Shown here: piece after piece, positions 1-12,200 of the stretch
Numbering within the stretch: the first letter of the stretch is position 1
Layout: each line of letters opens with the position of its first letter
Source of the DNA: Reticulitermes lucifugus
Taxonomy: Eukaryota; Arthropoda; Insecta; Blattodea; Rhinotermitidae
NCBI GenBank assembly: GCA_026260175.1
Contig: JAKCWW010004859.1
Location: forward strand, 3,766 to 39,090
DNA: 35,325 nucleotides
Direction: 5' to 3'
Position numbers and translations under genes: made by a program
Notes under the pieces: model-generated
Seen by the model: the letters and a program-made list of their open reading frames with translations, nothing else
What the model was told of the DNA's origin: nothing
Database searches by the model: none

Positions 1-62
1 GAAACCTCGACGAAACGAGGAGGCCCAGGCCCATATAGGGCTGTCGAGCCATTAAAAAAATG
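1..62 (+). mobile_element. probable 3' end of a LINE-like element cut by the window edge
   Basis: A short hairpin-forming GC-rich stretch (ggcccaggcccatatagggc, 22-41) is followed by a short A run (53-59). This resembles the 3' tails of arthropod non-LTR retroelements as I remember them. The body would lie to the left of the window. Confidence 0.3.
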
Positions 63-369
63 TTATCTGAAGGCGTTACTGAAATTTTACAAATGAAATT
101 TGGGTTTAGAGTCGGATAATTCAGATTAACATTCTACACCAAGACATAATTACGTTTAAGACTTTGTATGACTGAGCAAATAATTCCTTCTGATAATCAC
201 TCTTGGGCTGTTACTATTCTGTGTAAGATTTGTCTAGCTTTGGATCTCTGCAACGCTCTGAAGCCTTCAGACCCAGCCTCATCTCTATAAGGAACGTAGT
301 TTGCAATTTTTTTTCTGTGGCGCAACAGCCCAACTCCAGCCTAGGCCGCCTCTTTTTTTTTAGGTTTCT

Positions 370-575
370 AAATCACACACACACACTCACACACAAACAC
401 ACACATACACGGTAGGACTCCTCTGAATAAGTGATCAGCCCGCTAGCTACACGGCACGCAACAAACACAAGAGACGAACATCCATGCCATCAGCGGGATT
501 CGAATCGGCGATCCCAGCAATCGAGCGCCTGCAGACCTACGTCTTAGACCGCACGGCCACCGCCATCGGCATGTT
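370..575 (-). mobile_element. tRNA-Leu-derived SINE with (TG)n tail
   Basis: On the - strand, 565 to 490 reads like a tRNA with a long variable arm: A box tggccgtgcggtctaag (559-543) and B box gattcgaatcc (506-496). The pattern resembles tRNA-Leu. An unrelated body follows and ends in a (TG)n-rich tail (about 410-373). The long body and simple-repeat tail mark it as a SINE, not a tRNA gene. Confidence 0.7.
373..412. repeat. (CA)n microsatellite, tail of SINE
   Basis: An interrupted CA run that forms the 3' tail of the - strand tRNA-Leu SINE. Confidence 0.8.
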
Positions 576-1531
576 TTGCCATTAGCTTTGTGCTAGTCAT
601 AAAAAGGATTCGTTTGTGTTTGTAGAAAGTCTGAGAACACACTGCAATATTTCCTTTAGGTTTCGAGGACACTGTACCACGATTAAATAAGAAACATACA
701 GCATATGTCTCTTTGGATGACAGCTGCACACCTTAACTTGTACTGAGAATGTTGTATCATTCGCATACTCTTGTGTGTGCCCATTCTTTATGAATGCAGT
801 GACTGAAATGTGACCGGATGTAAGTCAAGAGGCATCAGGTGTAGTTTCATGTTAAATATACATTAGAAGAATATTAACAACTGCCATACGGAATATCCCT
901 TTCAGCAAATAGGAGTCTCCTTCTGTAAGATTAATCTACACAATACACCTCCCAAGATCAAATATGCGGCCTTTACGTACCAGGCTGTGTCATTCCACGA
1001 AACGCCATTTAAATATTTTTCTACTTAAAGTCAATGGATGTAAATAGCCTTCTGTTTTTCTTGTAGAAATTGTGTTTGCCTATACTGTTAAGATTTCCGC
1101 CTCAAGGTCGAAACATGTACACTGGCAGATGTGCAACTGTTGACAAGTTTGCCTATATTCGTACTGGCCTATGTCGCTATAAAATCTTATCTAACTGTAA
1201 AGTCACTCTGCAAGTTCTAGAAACAAACAAACAGACAGACAGACAAACAAACTGTGCCACGCCGTATTGATATTTGTATGCAGAGTCACCTCAAATAATA
1301 TGCACACAAAACCACAGATATGTTTTTCGTACATCTTAGATGCTCGAGAACAATTTGGGAACTCACTGCCTTGTCTAATCAGGAAAGAGAAAACAGATGA
1401 TGTTACCGGCGTAACTGAATTTTTGTAGAGTTTTGACGGTAGGATGTGGAAAACGAAACTTGACATACATTGTGGTGTTATAAGTGGTGATACCAAATGG
1501 AAGAGTGAATGTTAAAGTGAACGTGACCTTG

Positions 1532-1576
1532 AACCCCTGATGATGGCTCTGTTACATCCGAAACATGTGTAGGGTT
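1532..1576 (+). ncRNA. hammerhead-ribozyme-like motif, copy 1
   Basis: The order is aaccc, CTGATGA, a short arm, GAAAC, atgtgta, gggtt. The flanks aaccc (1532-1536) and gggtt (1572-1576) are perfectly complementary (helix I). CTGATGA (1537-1543) and GAAAC (1560-1564) are the core boxes, and acatgtgt can form the short helix III before the cleavage-site A. Helix II is weak here (only GG/CC) and there is one extra T after CTGATGA. Activity is not implied. Confidence 0.4.
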
Positions 1577-1659
1577 AATGATTTTTTTTAGTCGTCCTCT
1601 TCTACCTACTCCGGTTTTCCCGTTTCAGTGTCGAGGTTTTGTAATTTCTTTTGATCACA

Positions 1660-1773
1660 CTGAGAGACACACCACAGTCGGTAGGACTCCACTGTACGAG
1701 GGATCGACTCGACGCAAAGGCCTCTACCTGACAACAACACACAACACTCACAAGAGACAAACATCCATGCCCC
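1660..1773 (-). mobile_element. 5'-truncated second copy of the tRNA-Leu SINE body
   Basis: The + strand string at 1750-1771 (caagagacaaacatccatgc) repeats 468-487 with one change, and ggtaggactcc occurs in both copies at 410-420 and 1681-1691. The tRNA-like head is missing here, as expected from incomplete reverse transcription. Confidence 0.6.
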
Positions 1774-2639
1774 CGGTGTAATGAACATACCTAAGAAATA
1801 AAATAAAGTGCATTTGTTGGTTTAATTGTTGAATGTTAGGCAGTGCCATTTGACTGTAGTTTTAGTGAGGGGAAAATATCCCTTATTTTACAATACAGAC
1901 ATCAAAACAAGGGATATTATTTACTAATAAAGAAGTTGTTTTAGGCTGTCTTTTTAATTGCTTTTGTGAAACAGTATTGGACATGTTGATGCAACAGGGA
2001 TATGAATTTACTCAGATGAACGCAACTTTGTCACACGTTTGCATGACAATACGTTCTTAGTCCCATATTATCATCTTAAGGGTTTATGATAACATGATCT
2101 GGTAGGTGGGCACAGGAGTTTCCTTCGAACACTGCGTCCCTGCCCCGATCGTTATGGTGCCGCGAAATAGAGGCAGTATTTTATGTTCTTTCACCACCCT
2201 GTTGACCTCAAACTATGTAGTCGTGTATGGTTTATAATTTCCGAAATAACAGTGATAATGGAGCTGTATTTTATTGCAGCAGTGCCCCCTACCTCATTAG
2301 CTGTCAGTGTTAGTTGATTCCGGGTGTTGGAAGACCTTGAACTATGTTATAGTCGGTTTTTATCCTGCATTCGGTTCTCGATAAGAAAAAGTAGAGCCGT
2401 GGCTGTATCTACGGATTGACACAATGGCAAGCCCTCAACAATAGCATCAAGGCGACAGTCCGAACTTTAGGGTTAGTTCGGGAACTTGTGCCACGTAATG
2501 CAGAGTTCTAATTTTGTTACTGTGGAAGTTATTTGTGCACATTTCAGGAGCACAGTCTTTGACCGAGGTGATGCCGAGCTCAGGAGTGGTGTATACGTCT
2601 GTCACAGTGGAGGAGTCGGGACTACGTAGTCGGTATAGT

Positions 2640-2965
2640 GAACAGGCTGTGGTATAGACAACCGGGGATTCGTGGCTTGATTCCTATCAGGGGCAAGTGC
2701 TTTTTCTCTTCTCCAAAACGTCCATACCACCTCTGGGGCCCACGCAGCCTCCTATTCAATGGCTATCCGGGTCCTTTCCCCGCAGGTAAGGCGGTTGGAG
2801 CGTGAAGTTAACCATGTGCCTTCATCTAGTGCCGAGGTTAACAATGAGTGGAGCTATACCTCTACTTCGCATATATGCCTTTATGGCGTGGACAGGCACA
2901 ACTTTACATTTTACTTCAGTCCTTCCAGGCAAATTCCGGGTTGATACCTCAAATTATGTTTTGTA
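2640..2965 (+). mobile_element. SINE family B, copy 1
   Basis: The body shares long blocks with 4550-4850, for example the block from ggggcccac to cctcct then caatgg (2737-2763), and gaggttaac/gaatgagtgg... near 2836-2850. The 5' part contains a B-box-like gattcctatcagg. The tail cagtccttccaggcaaattc (2917-2936) recurs near 23573. Confidence 0.65.
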
Positions 2966-3131
2966 TAACAAGTCGGAAACGATTTTTTGGGTGGGGGGGG
3001 GCGGGGAATCTGTACGGCTTAGACTGCGATACAAGCACCTCACAATCCTGTTGCAGCCTGTCCTTTATCTTGTTCGTATTTTCCGTTCTACATGTTGACT
3101 TCGTAATCCCGTCCCGGAACTCTTCTTTCAG

Positions 3132-3278
3132 ATTTCTTCAGCTCGCTCTTCCGGGGGACTGATACTGTGCCTTCTGACTACGTAGCCGGCTTCATCTTGA
3201 TGAGGGTCCGGCAGAAGCGCGAGACCAGGGAGAGCCGTAGACTGCAGCTCATGGATGAACAGTCACGGTATACGCAAG
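3132..3278 (+). CDS. DAGLB: DAGLB exon 1 of those in window (VPSD segment)
   Basis: The acceptor is tctttcag at 3124-3131. The reading starts with two bases (at) that complete a codon begun upstream, then reads FFSSLFRGTDTVPSDYVAG. This matches the conserved cytosolic segment just after the membrane domain of DAGLs, including VPSD. An Arg/Glu-rich stretch follows. The donor is caag|gtacat. A donor 11 nt earlier (cg|gtatac at 3268) would break the frame into the next exon, so the later site is chosen. No upstream coding exon could be found in 1-3131. Confidence 0.88.
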
Positions 3279-6200
3279 GTACATTGCGATGTGCAGACCG
3301 AACATGGCAACGCTTCTATTAATTTCTCTTTATGTGTGTATGTAGACCTACATACGTTTATCTTTATGTAAACAACGTATTGTTATATTTCAAGCACTAT
3401 ATAATTATTGTACAGAGTGTCCCTTTTGTCGTTCCCATCAGCAGGGCGGCTTTGTCGCGTACAAAGCCTGTATCCGTCAGGACATTCTGTAACAGCTGCC
3501 GTGCTCAGAGACACACTGAAAGGAACACTGTGTATTTTCATACCATAGCACATGCAGATGGTTATATATGATGTAATTCGTTAAAACAATGCAGACCTAT
3601 GTTCATGACGTTCTTTGACTAGAAGTTTTTAAGGTATTCATTACACATGTTTTTGCATTGATTTTGGTATTCATTTACATACTGTGTGGATAATTGGGGC
3701 ACAAAAGTGAATGTTAACATGCTGGATCACTGAGTTTCGGTTCCCAGTAGGAGAAGAATTTTCTGTTTTTGCCATCAACTTCATACCAGCCTTAGAACCT
3801 ATCTAGCCCCCCCCCCCTACAATGGGTAATGGGTATCAAGCACTCTTTTCCCCAGGGTAATGAGGGTCCAGCATGAAGGTAATCACTCACGACCAACAGT
3901 GCTCAGGTTGAGAACACATGGATCTTTATCTCCACTCAACCTATACACCTTAATAACTTTGTGGGTAGTCACAAGGCCGATATTAATATTACAATCTTCT
4001 AAGATATGACACTGTTCTTTAGGGTCAATCCTAGAGATGGAGGCAACATATACTTCGAAAACATTTGCAGGCATACCCGCCTACCAAACTACACGGCGTC
4101 ACATTCCAGAAGATTGTAATCTTTAATACCCCCTACCATAAGCACTTCAAATCTCATACAGCACAGTGTTCATTTATTTAATACATTTAATACATAATAT
4201 ATTTTATATCTGCATGTGGCTTACAGATGTGCGGAAGGTGATGGCTGATGCACCAGAATGGGTGTCACTAGAGTTAGCACATCACTTCCTGAAACTGGCC
4301 ATAGCCGCCTACGCATGGCCATTTGTCATGTACCGGTATCCTTTCAGCGGTCTGACCAAACTCGCTGCCAACATGACCTGCTGCTCATGTTTACGGTGAG
4401 TTTCACCAGGCACCAGTATGCTAATGCTGGAGCGTATTGTTCACTGAGTTTGTACAGGACTGTTGATGCAGTGAGAAGTTGTACTTCTACAGAACACTTA
4501 TTTTTCAAAATCTTTCTTTGCAGTTGTGCATATGGCCCCTTATTGTTGTTGAGTGATCCAGGATAGCATACCCAGTGTAGTGACTAGGCTAGGGACAGGA
4601 CGATTTGGGGTTCGATTCCCTGTAGGGGCAAGAGGTTTTTCCCTTTCCAAAATATGCAGACCAGCTGTGGGGCCCACCCAGCCTCCTACTCAATGGGTAT
4701 CAGGGACCCTTTCCCTGTGGATGAATCAGCTGGTGTGTGAGGTTTACCACCCCCCTCTAGCTAGTACTGAGGTTACGAATGAGTGAAGCTGTGCTTTTGC
4801 ACCTCTTATATGCCCACGTAGCATGGACAAGGACAGCTTTACCTCATTCTTTATAAACTGCAAATACATATCTGTTGTTTGTATTGTGTTACCATTCTGT
4901 GGCTTGTGAAAAAACTAAGTTAGGTTTAATGTAAATAAAGAACTGTTGCATTTCATTTAATGTTTTTTGCACTAACAGCTACACATAACCAGAGCACCTG
5001 AATTCAATGGCCTGTTTAGAACTTCTGACATTGTAAACATATATTGAATTTTGATTTCAGGCTTCCACCACGATGTTGATGAGGTCTGCGCTCTTCTGAG
5101 ATATTACGCGGCGTCGTGCGGTAATTGTTTACCCACGTTTAGGAACAACGTATCGGTCCCGATACGTCGGTAAACAATTACCACACGACACAGCGTAATA
5201 TGCCAGAAGAGCGCAGATCTCATACATTAAATTTGTCCAATTATAATAAACACGGTTGTGAAATAATGTAAAAAGACCAAGATTCGTATAAAATTACGAT
5301 ACTTGTATAACATTAAGATATTTTGAGGAGGACTAGTTATTGAAGGCATTTCTGTGTTCTGTTTGTGAATGTTCTGAATCCATCGGATTTGGCTGATCTT
5401 GTTCGTAAAAAGTCCTGCAGATGGCAGCACAAGCTGTTGTAGTTAAGCACAGATTACCATTTTACCATCAGATGGCTGTCATGCTTATTGTTCTCTTTAA
5501 TGTGTGTTTTAAACTAGATTTATTTTGGTATTTTTAAAATGTGGGTTTGTAATTCTAAAATCTTCTGTGCAACAGATTATTTCAGGAACTTAATGTTTGG
5601 GCTTGGAAGTGAAGAAGTTGAATTTTGTGACAAATATTCCAGTTGTCCCTTTTTTGTATTTCTGTGTGTTACAACTTCACAAAGTGAAAGGTTTTATGTA
5701 GCAGCTTTATTTATTGTTACTTTAATTTAGTACTCTGTAGAAGTAAGGGGGATTAAAAATGTTACTCTGGAAAAGTGAACAGTATGCATATTCAAGGATG
5801 GAAGCTTGTTTAACAAATCTCTAGTAACATTTTTCTGATACATGTCCCTGTTTACAAAGTAATTGTTAACTCCCAGCATTTTCAATCTGACAGGAAACAC
5901 AATAATAGTGCTTCAGGAAGCAGGATGATAAATGTCAGTCACAAATTTGGAAAGATCAATACAACTGGGGCATGTTTCCACTTTTTTGTTACCTTTGCTT
6001 TATGATTTAAACAACATGGCTTCAGCATATTTCTTGGAGTTAAATGTTAAAAACTCTATTTTGGTTGTTAGGAATAAGAAACCAGTCGAAAGTAAAATGT
6101 GTGACGAAGTAATTAACTCCATATATCAGGGTCCTTCTTGAAAATCTCAGTTGGTTCCTGAATTTTATAAAACTCAGGGGTATATTATTATATTCACAAA

Positions 6201-9200
6201 AGCTTGCTACTAGACCCTTTCCTGAGTATTATGATCCAGTCCACATACTCATACCATAATTCTGTAAAGATTAATGGAATATTAGTTTCCCATCTATACC
6301 TAGGTCACACAAGTGATTTGTTCCCTTCAGGCTTTCTGACTAAAATTTTGTTTGCTCTTCTGTTCTCTATCCTTTTCATCTTCCTTAATGATATAGTGTG
6401 TACTCACAACAAAATATTGTAAATATCCAATATTTTTGATTATGTATTTTGTAACTTGTGTGCGTAAACTGTGTTGTAAAACGTTTGGATTTGTCATCTT
6501 TTCAAAATATCCATTTATTTTATCATAAGGAAATATATAAATGATAACAGAACTACAGTTTTCAGTAGTAGTGGGTATTGCCAAACACTATAAAATAATC
6601 TGGAAAGAATATTTTGCAAGAATAAGCATTCAGAATTTATAGAGTGGTAGCCTGAAGAAAGAAGATTTTTAGGAAGGTGTCTGAAAAGATGGAAAGATCT
6701 GCTTTGTTACTGTCCAGCGTTTCAAGTGCTGGGAAAAGTTTTAATGAAGGGTCTGAAATTGCAGTTCTAAGAATGTAACAGTTCTAACTTAGACTTATAT
6801 ACAGAAATCAGTGGATGTTTCAGACCCAAGTCAACATTGGTGCGGGAGGACAACTGCTGTCTTTGTAACCTTGCAGGTGTGAGGTTCCTGTCTTTGGTTG
6901 CAGAGGATGACATTCTGTTTGCCTCATTCAGGAACCGCATATTTGAAGTGAGTGTGCAGTGCTAAACTTTAGTACTTTTTGATGAGTGGGTTGAGTCAGT
7001 GAGTACTAATCCATGTATAAGATTAGAGGAAAATCTTCTGATTCAGTCAAAATGTAACTCACAGTGATTGCATTATACTGATCAAATGAAGACACTGGAA
7101 GAAAAGTAGTTAAAGTGTGTTGAAACTAAGAGAATTCTCAGAAAACTTGGCAACAAGTTATCAACCTCAAGTTTCTAAATTGAGAAGCATATAAATTTAA
7201 TATGCTCTGTGATATAATTGTAATATAATAAGTTACTTCAGCATTTACTGAAGTTAATTTCCTGTGATTTCATAAATGATGACTCCAGTGTAGGGTCTTC
7301 CTGCTGTTTCCTGCTGTAAGTTCTGATCATTCTAATATCACTCATTTTGCATCATACAGGCATTACAAAGCTGACAATTTCTGTCGTTTTGCTTGAGGTT
7401 TTGCTGAGAGTCTTTGGCCTCTGGCTCAGGGGAATATTTCCCTTGACTGAGGTATTCCATAATTTTTTCCCCATTCTTGTACTTGAATGTCAGTATAATA
7501 CTCTGAAATAGGCCATGATCAATCCTCTCTCGTCTGTTTTGAAAATGAAAACTTTGCAGCTGATGCAGTTTCATTAACTAACATAAGACTGAACCGTATG
7601 GCATAATTACAGATGCCATACTACGTAGTGGCTGACCATAGAACTGGCAATATTGTCCTTGTGGTTCGTGGATCCATATCTATGCGTGATGTTTTCACTG
7701 ATCTGAATGCAGGGGCAGAGAAGTTTGAAGCTGAATGGCTACCCCCCAACAGTATGGTGAGTGCCATGTTGTGTTTTTCCCAGGATAGGTAACAAGAATA
7801 ATGAGGGTTTCTGTAAAAATAACATTCCTGAATCCATCCTACTGTCAGCTGTATCTCAGAAACATAACTGTCTTTGAGGTTTCTGTAGTGTTACAAGTGT
7901 ACGCATTTGCTTGGAAACTGTTAAATTATTCTTATGCAAATCTTCTTACAAATCTTACATTTGTATTCCAGTCCTTGAAATTTGCACCATAATGTGCAGG
8001 TTTAAAGGCAGATAAAATTTGATTGTTTTCTAAAAGTGGAAGATATCAGGGATTTGATGCCCTATTTTCTAATGTTAAATGTCAAAGCTTTAAAACAATG
8101 TGTGTAAATGGAACTGGAAATGGAATTTCCTCAAAGCTAAAAGAATGAACTTTATTCATACGAGTAGTATATCAAACTCCATGTTTGTGGATAGAAATTC
8201 TTCTAAAGTTCATAGGAATTATCTGTTGACATTCTTTACATTTAATTTTTCTTTAACACAAAGTGTACATAATGATTGTATAACAGGGAGGTCATGATGG
8301 CTTGACTGGCTGTCTGCCTACTGAACTATTAAACAAATTTTGATTAAATTTGGTATCATGGAGCCTAAATTAAAATTTGTTAAGCAGGATTGATGTGAAA
8401 CTCAAATCAAAACAATTATTTTTATAAATAGCTCAATATGTGAAAATATGGATTTCACTAAAATATGTAATTTGCATTTGAAACAGTTTTGTGTGTGGTG
8501 GATATTTAATAAAATACAAGTAGAAACCATTTCTAATTGTAGGCAATGTGAACAAATTTGCAACAATGTAGTTCTAGGTAAACTGTGATGGAACTGGTTA
8601 TTGGTATTCATTTATTTTGCTCTCTTCTTGGAAAAAAAATGCATATTTTGATAGTGACAGATTTGAATAATTGTAGCAAATCACTGAGATTACACAACAT
8701 TTTGTATGATTCAGTACTTATTCTCAGTGGTCAACAAACGTTGCCTCAGTTCACTAGACCAAATATTCTGCACACCAAAAATGTCTCCACAAAAGAAACC
8801 ATGTCTTCTCAAGTCACTGTAATTGTGCTGCACAAAACTGCTTGCATTTATGTAACATGCATCACTGTATAATTCACACATTTTGCTGACATTAGTTTGA
8901 ATTGAAATAATTTACATATTGTACAGTAACTGCAGCATATCTGCAGAAAGTGTTATCATTATTTTGAGTTGGTAATTCAATTAATTTAGTGTAGGTTATT
9001 TTGAGTAGATAACATTAATTACGGCATAGGTAAGCAATTAACTCCTTAGTACAATATATTTATTTTATTGGAAACATTTTGGTATTCACTGTAGTTCCTG
9101 TGAAACTGATGCTAGTCAGGGATAAAACTATGACCTCACAGTGGATGGCTTCCTCACAGCATAAAATAATGATTAAAATATAATGTATAACAATAATCCT

Positions 9201-12200
9201 TAACAAAATAAATTCAAAATAAATAATCATAAAGTAAAATAAATGTGCAATTCAAAAGCTAATGATTTGATAGTGCAAGTAATTTCACTTCAATGGATGT
9301 TCTGAGGCATGAAATATTAGACAATAATGTAGGATAACTGTATATGTATAAGAAACTGTTTTCTTTCAGGCTCATAGAGGAATGGCAATTGGAGCACGCT
9401 ATATCAAGACAGACCTAGAAGACCTGGGTATATTGACTAAGGCTTTTGACCTCTATCCACACTACAAACTTGCTATAACAGGTATGATATTTTAGCAGTT
9501 TCATGGAATTTACAAATAGCAAACACAAGTACAGTCTACCTGATTAATTTGAATTTAATACAGGATGCATTCCATTTCCTTTGATGTAATGGTCATCACT
9601 GGTGCTTTATGACTGGGATATCCCCATTTAAAATCCTGACCAGGAGATGGGTTTTTTCAATTTTAAATGTTTCATGATCTTTCTGAAACCCAAAGCAAAT
9701 TCTGGTACTGTAGTTGTGTATGTGTTCTGCCTACTTCTTTCCCACCTTATCTTACAACATCTTCCTGCCATTTCCTTTTTAACATGGTATAATTTCTGCA
9801 GTTGACAAGTAAAATTAAGCAATGAATAATAAGAAACAAAACTGGTTTTGTGACAAATGTAATGTGAATTCCAATTTGACTTTTTATTAACAAATGCTTT
9901 TACCACCTCCGGTTGTTGTCACTTGGCCATTCTATCTGTTGAGAATCAAGGAATCCACTACTGAGGTCAGTGCACTCCTAGATCTTGTGCTTTGTCAAAA
10001 GTAAAATGGGAAGTCATATGTAACATCAGCCCTGGTTCTGTCTATACTTTGACACAGATATCCAGCACCATTTCAGACCATTATTTCCTTGCAAGGTAGC
10101 TACATTCCTCCATAGGACTACAAAGTGATATTGAAGTTACTGAATTAAATGTAATTGCAGAAGACCACATCAAATTACAGATATATAGTTTAATGGAAAG
10201 AGTGCCCTATATGTACCATTAAGGTTGATTATTAATTATTTTTTAAGGTTGATTACTAATTATTTTTTTTAATTTGCTAAATTAGGACAGTTTATTCTTA
10301 TGAAGGGAGCATCACAGCAAAAGAGGCCATGAACCAGTGCTGTAGATCACAAGATTAAAGATAATTTCTGTTGGTATGGTACTTACACACTTTCTGCAGG
10401 TGTTCATTCCTTTGTCTAATAATTGGAATGCTTTTTATTTGCAGGACACAGCCTGGGGGCTGCAGTTGCTGTTCTTCTTGGGTGCTTGATCCGTTCCAAG
10501 TACCCAGATTTGAGAGTATATGCGCTTTGTCCCCCAGGTAAGAGATATGTTTTGTGCATATGACTTTACAATACTGGAGAACTTGTCCATAATGGAACCT
10601 GGATAAAATGGTAATCTGCCATTGATGGAAATATTTTCTTGCTCCAAAAATGCATAGCAAAAAACAGTGAAACATTAAACATCAAACAAACATGTAAGGA
10701 CAAACAGTTCACTTGAATGGTTATGTTCATTTAATTTTGTTCTGCATTATGGTTCTGAAGTTTATCAGAAGGAACAGTCTTATCACAAATGGGAAAGGAT
10801 GAAGGAGTTGGCCTGGACTTGCAGCCAAAATGGGGAAACAAAAAATACATGTAGAATTTTAGAGGAGGAACCTCTTGGAATACAACTGTTTGGAAGAGTA
10901 TGAAGGAATGAAAGGGTAACATTGTGTCTTAGTTCTTTTTGTGATTCATTTCTGTTGGCATACTCTTTTGCTACATTTATCACTACAGGTTATGTGGAAG
11001 TCTCTTTACATGTGTTAATACTAGATATTGCTGTGTACACTGGTGCAGTATTTCTTTAAACAAGGAATAGGGAAGGTAAAGTGCATGTCATGAGGGCATA
11101 TGGGGGGAGTGCGGATATAGCTGCACTCATTCTTACCCTCTGCCCTAGATGGAGGTGAGTGGTCGACTTCCTGTCTTTGCTGCTTTACTCTTGGGGATAA
11201 AGCTGCAAAGTACCCAAATTGAATAGGAGGCTGGATGAGCCCCAGAGCCAATTTAGATGCTTTGGGAAAAATAAAAATCTTTGCACTTCCTGAGAATCAG
11301 TTTCTCTGTTGTCCAGCCAATAGCCTAGCCACTATACTGGCTACACTGTTCCAACTATAAACAAGGAATAGCACATAGTAAAATTTTACAGTTGCTTATA
11401 TGTTTTTAGTTTACAGGATAACAGGGGCATTAAGTTATGTCTGTGGACAGAAACATTTAACTAATGGTTTAAATTGGAGCCAGTATACAAATACGGCTGC
11501 ATTGACTGACATCATTACCTCTATAATGTGTTGTATAAGAAAAATGTAGGACAGTTCTGAATCCTGATTGACAGATAGCCAAATGCATCATAACTTGCAA
11601 AATACACAATGCAGATGCAGAGATTTGCAAGTAACTACAAAAGTGTTGAGCAAGGGCTTGGAAAATGAAAATTTATTAAATTGCTTATAACAAGTAACAT
11701 AATGATGTGTTTCCCACTATAGCATGATGATTCTTTTGCTTATTGCAGCAGCTGTATTAAGTCGGGAAGCAGCACACTACACTGAGGAGTTCACTTTCTC
11801 TTTGGGTGTCGGAGACGATTTTGCCATGCGGCTCAGCATTGACAGTGCTGAGGATTTGCGGACAACTCTGCACCATGTGCTTGAGGCTTCTCGCCTACCC
11901 AAGGTAAGGGATGTGGGTTAATGCTTGTTTTAATCTTTCACACTGAAGCTCACAATAATGCAAGACATACTAAAAGCTTATTCTGTGGAACTCATATTAT
12001 TGTGAGGTCAGACTTCGCAACAGTATAGCTCTCACCTTTATGCAGGGCACAGTATCAGCCTATTTCTGCAGAACTTGGATAATTATGAGTTCAAATTCTG
12101 TGGCACCGCAGCTGTTGCATTTATGCAACTTGTAAAAAAGAAATTAATTACAATTTTCAAGATTTTTTTACTTACAAAGTTAAGCAGCAATGTGGGGGGT

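Larger units (their letters stand above)
63..3131. other. non-coding stretch left of the first DAGLB exon
   Basis: This probably belongs to a DAGLB intron. Beyond the SINEs and hammerhead-like motif listed separately I see only short unconvincing frames, a G run (2993-3005) and a gacaga run (1231-1250). None of the frames resembles the four-helix domain that should precede the VPSD exon. Confidence 0.6.

Noticed and set aside
490-565. tRNA-Leu gene on the - strand
   Set aside because: The boxes are good, but the sequence is followed by a SINE body with a TG tail, a truncated body copy exists at 1660-1773, and the acceptor stem does not pair cleanly.
3268-3273. Splice donor gtatac
   Set aside because: It leaves two bases where the next exon needs one. 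The donor at 3279 fits.
6871-6877. Splice acceptor ttgcag before gtgtgagg
   Set aside because: It gives an early stop in the phase fixed by the previous exon. The acceptor at 6823 restores the DNCCLCN motif and correct phase.
9600-9730. Possible SINE (catttaaaatcctgaccagg)
   Set aside because: It resembles a B box and the strings that follow it in some SINEs, but there is no second copy here and no clear boundaries.
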